A stretch of DNA of 5,353 bases from Haloferacaceae archaeon (lineage in GTDB: Archaea > Halobacteriota > Halobacteria > Halobacteriales > Haloferacaceae), in assembly GCA_028274825.1 (NCBI GenBank), contig JAQCMZ010000216.1:1-5353 (forward strand), read 5' to 3'. Below, one piece after another: positions 1 through 4,898 of this stretch. The position numbers were made by a program, and so were the translations under genes. The notes beneath the pieces are model-generated. The model did not search any database. It worked only from the letters and a program-made list of their open reading frames with translations, and had not been told where the DNA came from. Position 1 is the first letter of the stretch. Every line of letters starts with the position of its first letter.

Positions 1-404
1 TCGCGCTCGACCTCTCGGAGGGTGACATCGTTTCGGATCCGGTTGGCGAGTACTGTGTACTGGTCGGTCCCGGTCTCCTTCTGCAGGTAATCAGTTACTC
101 CGGCAGAAATCGCCTCACTCGCAACCTCTTCTGAGCCTTTTCCGGTATAAAGGATAAACGGGAGATCGGGGTTGTCCTCGCGGACGGTGTTGAGAAATTC
201 GAGACCGTTCAGCCCTGGCATGTCGTAATCAGACACGACACAGTCAAACTCCGTTTCAGACAACCGATTCAACCCGCCACCTGCACTCACCGCTGTTTCG
301 ACGCTGAGCCCGCCATCTGTTCGCTCCAGAAACGTCGCGGCCATGTCGGTGAACCGTGAGTCGTCATCAACCTGAAGCACATTGATGTCGACTGGCTGGC
401 TCAT
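1..404 (-). CDS. Response-regulator receiver domain, N-terminal part of a longer signalling protein (C-terminus outside window)
   Basis: Reading leftwards from ATG at 404-402, 134 codons stay open to the window edge, so the protein is truncated by the window and not by mutation. The fragment is a complete CheY-like receiver. It has an acidic cluster at D13-D15 for Mg2+, the phospho-acceptor D59 in the VVSDYDMPG motif, the switch threonine T87 in LYTGKG, and the conserved K109 in DYLQKE. Phosphorylation of D59 by a histidine kinase is the expected input. The sequence after the receiver (ANRIRNDVTLREVER) resembles the link that in many haloarchaeal proteins leads to PAS/GAF and histidine-kinase domains or to a bacterio-opsin-activator-type HTH. 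Which one follows cannot be seen here. The only plausible start is ATG 404, with a TATA-like element about 28 nt upstream. The receiver call is firm; the full architecture is inference. Confidence 0.93.
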   Translation of the reverse strand, partial: MSQPVDINVLQVDDDSRFTDMAATFLERTDGGLSVETAVSAGGGLNRLSETEFDCVVSDYDMPGLNGLEFLNTVREDNPDLPFILYTGKGSEEVASEAISAGVTDYLQKETGTDQYTVLANRIRNDVTLREVER

Positions 405-424
405 GGTCGGGGTGTGTGTATTCC

Positions 425-451
425 TTGATATTAATATTGTCGAAATATCAA
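425..451 (-). promoter_or_regulatory. Promoter of the response-regulator gene, embedded in an inverted repeat
   Basis: The palindrome ATATTAATAT at 428-437 is centred about 28 nt upstream of the ATG at 404. This is the usual distance for a haloarchaeal TATA box driving a leaderless mRNA. It overlaps a perfect 8-bp inverted repeat, TTGATATT (425-432) and AATATCAA (444-451), separated by 11 bp. Such a repeat over the TATA/BRE region could be an operator for a dimeric regulator. The repeat is directly visible; the promoter and operator roles are inferred. Confidence 0.5.
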
Positions 452-559
452 CTACCGTGAAATACATATTCGCGGGAATTCCAAGCAATCTGGGGAGTGA
501 CCAGGCGCATCTCAGAGCCACTCGGTCATCACTGGGGTCTCTGGCCAGATACGTGATAC

Positions 560-1525
560 TCAGTCGAGATCAGTCGCGATAGCCGTCTGCATCCCATCGG
601 TATTGAATGCAGATCCAGCCCCGGAGTCATCGAGGACAATAATCCCGGCACCGGAGTGAGTCAGCGTTTCGAATTCGTCGATTGCTCCTCGGGCGGCCGT
701 CTCCGGGTCGGCCCCGGCCTCAAGACGGGCGACGGCGTCACGGGACATGGTCACCCGGGCGATGTCTTCGCCGGCACCGGTCGCGCTAGCCCCCCCGGCG
801 GGTGAACAGTAGAATCCAGAGCCAATCTGAGGCACGTCTCCGACCCGACCCGCAAGCGCGAACGACCGGCCGCCCGTCGAGGTGGCAGCAGCGAAGCGAT
901 TATTATCGCCGGCGACGGCTCCGACCGTGTCGTGGTCCGGTGCGCCGTCGCGGTCGCCACTCTTCAGGCTGATTTCGGAAGATTCCGAGCCGGTGGTATC
1001 TATCGACTGATCGATTGGGTCAGAGCCGCCTGCGTGGTCACCAGCAGAGCCAAATCGGCCGCGGAGCCAGTCGAGGTGCTCTTCAGGCGATCCTTGCGGT
1101 GGCTTTTCGGATGTGAACCGCTCTCGGGTCTGCTCGGTGAGCAGGTCTACCTCTGTGTCGATACCGACATCCGCCGCCAGATCAACCGCGTGGACGCCAC
1201 TGATCATGACGTGTGGCGTCTTTTCCAACACTGCTCGGGCGACCGATACAGCGTGTTCGACGCCAGGCATCGAACAGGCAGCTCCAGCGGCCCGATCATC
1301 GGTCATCAAGCCCGCGTCCGTTCGCACGAGCCCGTCAGACTGCACGGCTCCGCCGACGCCGGCGTTAAACCGTGTGTTCGATTCTAACTTCCGGAGTGCA
1401 GTCTCGACAGCCTCCAGCGGCGTCGCCTGGTTTGCGCCGTCTGCGGCTGCCTCTGAAAGCGCTGTCTGCCGTGGTCCTGGTTCGTCTGCAGATTCGCCAG
1501 CTCCACCGTGGACGATTACTCGCAC
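560..1525 (-). CDS. Plant-type asparaginase / isoaspartyl peptidase (Ntn-hydrolase, Asparaginase_2 family)
   Basis: This 321-residue enzyme is expected to hydrolyse L-asparagine and/or beta-aspartyl (isoaspartyl) dipeptides in the cytoplasm, after autocatalytic cleavage into alpha and beta subunits. Visible motifs in order are IVHGGAG at 4-10, the NAGVGGAV...RTDAGLM block at about 54-74, and DTVGAVA with the presumed nucleophile T200, which would become the beta-subunit N-terminus. Then come TSTGGR at 215-220, GRVGD with substrate-carboxylate-binding R227 and D230, and SATGAGEDI at 247-255. Residues about 131-198, before the cleavage point, form a low-complexity Gly/Ser/Asp-rich linker typical of the poorly conserved alpha-chain tail. 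The residue before T200 is Asp rather than the Gly of E. coli IaaA. The start is GTG at 1525-1523, directly before the RVIVHGGAG beta strand. A GAGGAG lies only 2 nt from it, too close for a normal Shine-Dalgarno. The gene is monocistronic, 155 bp from the response-regulator gene on the same strand. Confidence 0.93.
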   Translation of the reverse strand: MRVIVHGGAGESADEPGPRQTALSEAAADGANQATPLEAVETALRKLESNTRFNAGVGGAVQSDGLVRTDAGLMTDDRAAGAACSMPGVEHAVSVARAVLEKTPHVMISGVHAVDLAADVGIDTEVDLLTEQTRERFTSEKPPQGSPEEHLDWLRGRFGSAGDHAGGSDPIDQSIDTTGSESSEISLKSGDRDGAPDHDTVGAVAGDNNRFAAATSTGGRSFALAGRVGDVPQIGSGFYCSPAGGASATGAGEDIARVTMSRDAVARLEAGADPETAARGAIDEFETLTHSGAGIIVLDDSGAGSAFNTDGMQTAIATDLD

Positions 1526-1548
1526 GACTCCTCAATCGTCGAGGATAC

Positions 1549-1555
1549 GGTTAAG
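1549..1555 (-). promoter_or_regulatory. Putative TATA element of the asparaginase gene
   Basis: On the minus strand this reads CTTAACC, centred 27 nt upstream of the GTG start at 1525, which fits a leaderless transcript. The match to a TATA consensus is modest. The call rests mainly on position and on the same spacing at the other genes in the window. Confidence 0.35.
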
Positions 1556-1848
1556 CGTGGTTGCGAGGAGAGTGAACAGCGTCTCGACACCGCACACTCG
1601 GTGTCACCCGTGGCGAGGCCTTCGAGTTCAGATGGCGGTCTGTCCCCACCGTGTACCGGACCAGAGCGGATCCAGTGTGTATCCACTCGTATGCAGGTGC
1701 CGTCGCGTGGTGGTCGAGCGGAGCCGGCAACTGAAGCCTGGGACTCACGATCGATGGAAATCTGCGGTGGAGTGTGGAGATTGGGCCTCTCAGTCAGACC
1801 CACCCCCGAACCGGTGAGCTTCGGTTATTAATCTGGAGTGTGTCGGTC

Positions 1849-1872
1849 GACTCAGGGCGTCGAACCTGAGTC
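1849..1872. repeat. Perfect inverted repeat, 8-bp arms with 8-nt spacer
   Basis: GACTCAGG (1849-1856) and CCTGAGTC (1865-1872) are exact reverse complements around the spacer gcgtcgaa. In RNA this would be a stable GC-rich stem-loop; in DNA it could be a binding site. No gene ends nearby on either strand, so a simple terminator role is not supported. It lies about 107 bp upstream of icd and 17 bp after the AT-rich TTATTAAT. Confidence 0.6.
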
Positions 1873-1947
1873 CTCCTAAAGCCGTCCTCCCTGGCCTCGG
1901 GGGTCAGTTCACGGGAGCGTCAGGAGTCAGCGGAAAAACGGCACTCA

Positions 1948-1954
1948 CTTTACC
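1948..1954 (+). promoter_or_regulatory. Putative TATA element of icd
   Basis: CTTTACC is centred about 28 nt before the icd ATG at 1979, with an A-rich stretch (ggaaaaacg, 1931-1940) just upstream where a BRE would lie. The spacing implies a leaderless icd mRNA. No Shine-Dalgarno sequence is present in the 15 nt before the ATG. Confidence 0.4.
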
Positions 1955-1978
1955 CATGCTCGGCCACCACAGAATGAT

Positions 1979-3241
1979 ATGAGCTATGAACACATCGAGA
2001 TTCCGGCGGATGGGAACAACATAACACTTGCTGATGAGGAGACTGGCGAGCTGGATGTTCCTGAGAATCCGATCGTCCCGATTCTTTACGGCGACGGGAT
2101 CGGGTCAGATGTTGGCCCGGCCGCACAGATGGTGATGGAAGCGGCAGCGGGGGAGACAGGCCATTCGATTACCTGGGCTCGGGTGTATGCCGGAGAGGCC
2201 GCCCGTGACCGATACGGCGAGAATCTCCCGCAGGAGACCGTCGACACCATTCGCGAGCATCGCGTAGCGATCAAAGGACCGCTGACAACGCCAATCGGCT
2301 CTGGATTCCGATCACTCAACGTCGCTCTTCGACAGAAACTGGACCTGTACGCCAATGTCCGGCCGACGTACTATCTCGCGGGCGTGCCGTCACCGGTAAA
2401 ATCCCCCGAAGAGATGGATATGGTATCGTTCCGGGAGAATACCGAGGATGTCTACGCCGGCATCGAATACGAAGCCGAGAGTGAAGACGCACAGAAACTT
2501 CGGGAGTTCCTCAGAGACGAGTTGGATGTGACGGACGCGATCCACGACGGTCCCGTCGGACTCGGTATCAAGCCCATCTCCGAGTTCGGGTCGAAGCGAT
2601 TGATTCGCGAGGCTATCGAGTACGCTATCGCGAACAACCGAGACTCGGTCACGTTGGTGCATAAGGGGAACATCATGAAATACACCGAGGCGGCGTTCCG
2701 TGACTGGGGATACGAGGTTGCGGCGGAAGAATACGCTGACGAGACAATCGACGAAGACGCACTCTACGACGAGTACGATGGTGAGGCGCCTGACGACACG
2801 GTCGTGATCAAAGACCGAATCGCCGACAATATGCTCCAGCAATTGCTGACCCGAACCGGCGATTACGAAGTGCTCGCGATGCCGAATCTCAACGGTGATT
2901 ACTTATCAGATTCTGCGGGCGCACAGATCGGGGGCCTCGGGATTGCGCCGGGTGGGAATTTCGGGCACGGCCGATTCCTCGCGGAACCCGTCCACGGGTC
3001 CGCTCCAAAGTACGCCGGGCAAGACAAGGTTAACCCGACAGCGATTATCCTCTCGGGCCGGATGATGTTCGAATATCTGGGGTGGACTGACGCTGCTGAA
3101 CTCATCCGTGACGCCGTCGAAGAATCAATCCGGACGGGCCGCGTCACCTACGATCTCCACCGTCAAATCGAGGGTGGCGAAAAGCTCGCGACTAGCGAGT
3201 TCGCCGACAGTATTGTCGACGAGATTCGAGCGATCTCCTAA
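1979..3241 (+). CDS. icd: Isocitrate dehydrogenase, NADP-dependent type
   Basis: This 420-residue enzyme of the TCA cycle oxidatively decarboxylates isocitrate to 2-oxoglutarate, probably as a cytoplasmic homodimer. The isocitrate site is complete: S112, N114, R118, R128 and R152, with catalytic Y159 and K229. The metal-binding aspartates D283 (IADNMLQ), D307 and D311 (NLNGDYLSD) are present. The cofactor loop EPVHGSAPKYAGQ carries H339, K344 and Y345, followed by Y391 and R395 in VTYDLHR. These are the residues that select NADP over NAD in E. coli Icd, so NADP use is well supported. From D283 onward these residues carry the same numbers as in the E. coli enzyme. The N-terminal 30 residues and the 250-275 segment are strongly acidic, as expected for haloadaptation. 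The start at ATG 1979 matches the MSYE-type N-terminus of haloarchaeal homologues as I recall them. An out-of-frame ATG lies 5 nt upstream. No neighbour is co-oriented, so it appears monocistronic. Confidence 0.98.
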   Translation: MSYEHIEIPADGNNITLADEETGELDVPENPIVPILYGDGIGSDVGPAAQMVMEAAAGETGHSITWARVYAGEAARDRYGENLPQETVDTIREHRVAIKGPLTTPIGSGFRSLNVALRQKLDLYANVRPTYYLAGVPSPVKSPEEMDMVSFRENTEDVYAGIEYEAESEDAQKLREFLRDELDVTDAIHDGPVGLGIKPISEFGSKRLIREAIEYAIANNRDSVTLVHKGNIMKYTEAAFRDWGYEVAAEEYADETIDEDALYDEYDGEAPDDTVVIKDRIADNMLQQLLTRTGDYEVLAMPNLNGDYLSDSAGAQIGGLGIAPGGNFGHGRFLAEPVHGSAPKYAGQDKVNPTAIILSGRMMFEYLGWTDAAELIRDAVEESIRTGRVTYDLHRQIEGGEKLATSEFADSIVDEIRAIS

Positions 3242-3259
3242 ACCGTCTTGCAGGCGCAG

Positions 3260-3275
3260 CCGTCGTCGGTGACGG
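3260..3275 (+). terminator. Possible icd transcript-end hairpin
   Basis: CCGTC (3260-3264) and GACGG (3271-3275) can pair across a 6-nt loop, 18 nt after the icd stop codon. It overlaps a second symmetric element, TGACGG-G-CCGTCA at 3270-3282. No T-tract follows, and archaeal termination usually depends on one, so this is a weak candidate. Confidence 0.2.
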
Positions 3276-3402
3276 GCCGTCAACACGTGGAGACAGTGTG
3301 TGGTGACCGACCCCCTCCAAAGGCCCGGGTGACCGTCGTCAGTGACTCCCCCACTACCAGTCGGTGAAAACACTGCTCTGGACAACTACCACACTACTTC
3401 GC

Positions 3403-3416
3403 TCGGTCATGACCGA
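3403..3416. repeat. 14-bp perfect palindrome
   Basis: TCGGTCATGACCGA equals its own reverse complement over 14 bp. With no spacer it is unlikely to act as an RNA hairpin but is suitable as a dimer-binding DNA site. It lies about 160 bp after icd and is not positioned at the promoter of any called gene. Confidence 0.55.
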
Positions 3417-3712
3417 CCTTACTAGTCGAGTGTGTTACTGACTAAGAGGGGACTGACGGCCCCTATTCGCAAGCGTGGAGACTCCGATCCCGCCTGTATC
3501 GGCGCCACGATGCGGGTGATACGACGCTTTCAGCTGGGTGTGAGCTGATCGAAACAGTCCGGCTGAGTGGCTGCGAGAGACGATGGCCAGGCTGTTCATC
3601 ATCGATATCAATAGTCAGATTGAACCGAAGTGCGGCTACTGACTCTCGTGACGGCGCTGAGTAAGAGACGGTCAGGGTTCTCAACTGTTGGCTAATTTAG
3701 TGTCATTCGGTA

Positions 3713-3750
3713 GGTTCTGGTATTACACAGTATCATACGCTACCAGAATC
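3713..3750. repeat. Imperfect inverted repeat, 10-bp arms (9/10) with 18-nt spacer
   Basis: ggttctggta (3713-3722) pairs with taccagaatc (3741-3750) with one mismatch; the inner 8 bp (3715-3722 and 3741-3748) are perfect. The stretch is more AT-rich than its surroundings. It lies 140 bp beyond the cupin stop codon on the cupin transcript side. Role unknown; a terminator, RNA hairpin or relic of an element end are all possible. Confidence 0.45.
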
Positions 3751-3803
3751 AATATCCCCGACGAGCATACACCTGACGGAGTAATCACTCGATTCGTCTC
3801 GTC

Positions 3804-3819
3804 TCGAGAACCCTCTCGA
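3804..3819 (-). terminator. Possible cupin transcript-end hairpin
   Basis: TCGAGA (3804-3809) and TCTCGA (3814-3819) pair perfectly around a 4-nt loop, about 70 nt downstream of the cupin stop. An alternative outer pairing, TTCGTC (3793-3798) with GACGAA (3818-3823), is also available. There is no T-run on the minus strand after the stem, so the terminator role is only a suggestion. Confidence 0.25.
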
Positions 3820-3889
3820 CGAACTCACGGGTGGATTTGCGGGTAGGTGACGGTCTCTGCGTTCCCGGTCAGTGTCTCGGCGTCGGGTA

Positions 3890-4228
3890 TCAGTCTTGCC
3901 AAGCCGGATTCGTCCGCGGGGGGCTGAAGATATCGACACCTTCGACAATAACATCACTCTCGTTCACGGCTGCGTGCGGTTCATCACCTGGGATGACGTA
4001 ACTGTCTCCCTCGTCAATGGTCCGCTCAACCCCGTCGATGTGAAATGTGACCGTCCCCTGCGTAATGTAACCTGCTTGTTCGTGAGGGTGAGTATGCTCT
4101 GGAACGTCTGCACCAGGTTCGATCTGAAAATGCTGGACAGACATCTGCTCACCTGCAGCCATCTGTGAGAGATAGACACTCTCGATTGCTTCCACAGACT
4201 CGACATCCTCGTTTGAAGTAATCTCCAT
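3890..4228 (-). CDS. Small single-domain cupin protein
   Basis: This 112-residue acidic protein consists almost entirely of one cupin beta barrel (Cupin_2 type). Motif 1 spans about 39-58, G39 x5 H45-T-H47-P-H-E-Q51 x6 G58, with Gln at the usual Glu metal-ligand position. Motif 2 spans about 74-89, G74 x5 P80-G-D-E-P-H85 x3 N89. H45, H47, Q51 and H85 would bind a divalent metal such as Zn, Fe, Mn or Ni. The HPHEQ signature is shared with KdgF-like and other small cupins. The substrate cannot be inferred: related proteins include sugar-modifying enzymes, dioxygenases and purely sensory barrels. No signal peptide or membrane segment is present, so it is cytoplasmic. The start is ATG 4228-4226, with a TATA-like element about 30 nt upstream. 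It is divergent from the zinc-ribbon gene across 145 bp. Confidence 0.9.
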   Translation of the reverse strand: MEITSNEDVESVEAIESVYLSQMAAGEQMSVQHFQIEPGADVPEHTHPHEQAGYITQGTVTFHIDGVERTIDEGDSYVIPGDEPHAAVNESDVIVEGVDIFSPPRTNPAWQD

Positions 4229-4252
4229 ATCAGTTGGATATTTCGAGCAGAG

Positions 4253-4261
4253 GGAAAATAT
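4253..4261 (-). promoter_or_regulatory. Putative TATA element of the cupin gene
   Basis: On the minus strand this reads ATATTTTCC, centred about 29 nt upstream of the cupin ATG, consistent with a leaderless mRNA. Together with ATATTT at 4238-4243 it forms a 6-bp inverted repeat (ATATTT, 12-bp spacer, AAATAT at 4256-4261) spanning the core promoter. Confidence 0.45.
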
Positions 4262-4342
4262 GCACTGGTGAACCTGCCCCGAGGCTTGACCCTGAGGCAG
4301 TCGCCTTGCTCGGCTTGTACAGTGTGAGTGTTTCCCGAGGGA

Positions 4343-4358
4343 TTGATACCCCGGTATC
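4343..4358 (+). promoter_or_regulatory. Putative promoter/operator of the zinc-ribbon gene
   Basis: TTGATACC at 4343-4350 sits about 27 nt before the ATG at 4374, where a leaderless gene should have its TATA box, although the match is weak. It overlaps an inverted repeat GATACC (4345-4350), 2-bp spacer, GGTATC (4353-4358), which could be an operator. The better AT-rich stretch AATTATATT at 4363-4371 is too close to the start codon to act as the TATA box for this ATG. Confidence 0.3.
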
Positions 4359-4373
4359 GACCAATTATATTCG

Positions 4374-4898
4374 ATGTATGTAGTCGTCGGCTGTTCGGAT
4401 TGTAGACACCTGTGGCTGCTCTCGGATCCTCACACTAACGAGTCAGCCACCTGTCCGGGGTGTGGGAAAACCCACCAAACCGACAGACTAAAACATCTTT
4501 TCGAGTCCGACGAACGGGCGCCAGCCCGACAGACACGGGCAGCGCTGTTGGCAAAACGGAGCGGCGAGAGCGCCGCATTCGCACAGTTAGATCACGTGAC
4601 CGACCAGGAGGCACGTCTAGACGAGGCAGGCATCGGTGAGCGAGAATATCTCGAAGGGGTAGGGCTCGACCCAGACACAGTGTCGGCTGCGGGTGAGATC
4701 GATACCGGTGGCGACTCGCGCTCGCGAAAAGAGATCCTCAGAGCGGGAATCCGAGAGACAGACCCCGCCACCGAAGAGGCTGTACTCGAGTACGCAACTG
4801 ACCACGGAGTCCCCGAGGCTGCTGCGGCCGACCTGCTGGAAAAACTCACCCGACGTGGCGAAGTGACTCGCGCTGGCGGCAACTTTCGTCTGCTGTGA
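4374..4898 (+). CDS. Zinc-ribbon plus winged-helix-like haloarchaeal protein (probably DUF5817 family)
   Basis: This is a 174-residue protein of unknown function. At the N-terminus, C7-x2-C10 and C27-x2-C30 (VGCSDCRHLW and TCPGCGKTH) form a four-cysteine zinc ribbon within the first 35 residues. A middle part (about 36-115) is acidic, Ala-rich and mostly helical. Residues 117-174 (from SRKEILRAG to GGNFRLL) have the pattern of a winged helix: two helices (about 132-144 and 147-160), then a beta wing RRGEVTRAGGNFRLL. The combination suggests a nucleic-acid-binding or regulatory role, but no reaction or partner is shown. From memory it matches the haloarchaeal DUF5817 family, whose members also begin with M-Y-x-V-V-G-C, which supports ATG 4374 as the start. 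It is transcribed away from the cupin gene. It contains only these four cysteines, all assigned to the ribbon. Confidence 0.88.
   Translation: MYVVVGCSDCRHLWLLSDPHTNESATCPGCGKTHQTDRLKHLFESDERAPARQTRAALLAKRSGESAAFAQLDHVTDQEARLDEAGIGEREYLEGVGLDPDTVSAAGEIDTGGDSRSRKEILRAGIRETDPATEEAVLEYATDHGVPEAAAADLLEKLTRRGEVTRAGGNFRLL

Larger units (their letters stand above)
1526..1978. other. 453-bp divergent intergenic region without a convincing gene
   Basis: This region separates the asparaginase start (minus) from the icd start (plus). Several reading frames are open here on both strands, for example 1508-1831 plus and 1516-1803 minus. Their products are Ser/Arg/Pro-rich with no acidic bias and no recognisable motif, so I do not call them genes. 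The region holds the two gene-proximal promoter elements, an AT-rich TTATTAAT at 1825-1832 that could be an additional TATA box in either direction, and a strong inverted repeat at 1849-1872. It is longer than two leaderless promoters need. Confidence 0.6.
3242..3889. other. 648-bp convergent intergenic region without a convincing gene
   Basis: This region lies between the 3' ends of icd (plus) and the cupin gene (minus), where two terminators would suffice. The longest open frames, 3463-3684 minus (TTG start) and 3733-3957 minus (running into the cupin gene in another frame), encode Arg/Ser-rich products without motifs or acidic bias. I see no transposase motif and no tRNA. The stretch does contain a 14-bp perfect palindrome, a 9/10 inverted repeat and several short GC-rich hairpins, listed separately. 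It may be decayed sequence or hold untranslated RNA; neither is shown. Confidence 0.6.

Noticed and set aside
496..543. CAGAG (513-517) / CTCTG (539-543) and GAGTG / CACTC pairings after the asparaginase stop, considered as a terminator
   Set aside because: The arms are only 5 bp with long loops and no T-tract; this is within chance expectation.
932..1817. Long plus-strand open frames (932-1387 and 1113-1817) opposite the asparaginase gene
   Set aside because: They are antisense to a well-conserved enzyme. Their products are rich in Arg, Ser and Cys with no motif, as expected for the complement of a GC-rich haloarchaeal gene.
2390..2842. Minus-strand open frame of 150 codons inside icd
   Set aside because: It is fully antisense to the conserved core of icd and has no recognisable domain.
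3463..3684. 73-codon minus-strand frame with TTG start in the icd-cupin gap
   Set aside because: The start is a weak TTG, there is no TATA element at the right distance, the composition is Arg/Ser-rich and no family is recognised. I considered it a possible gene relic but could not support it.
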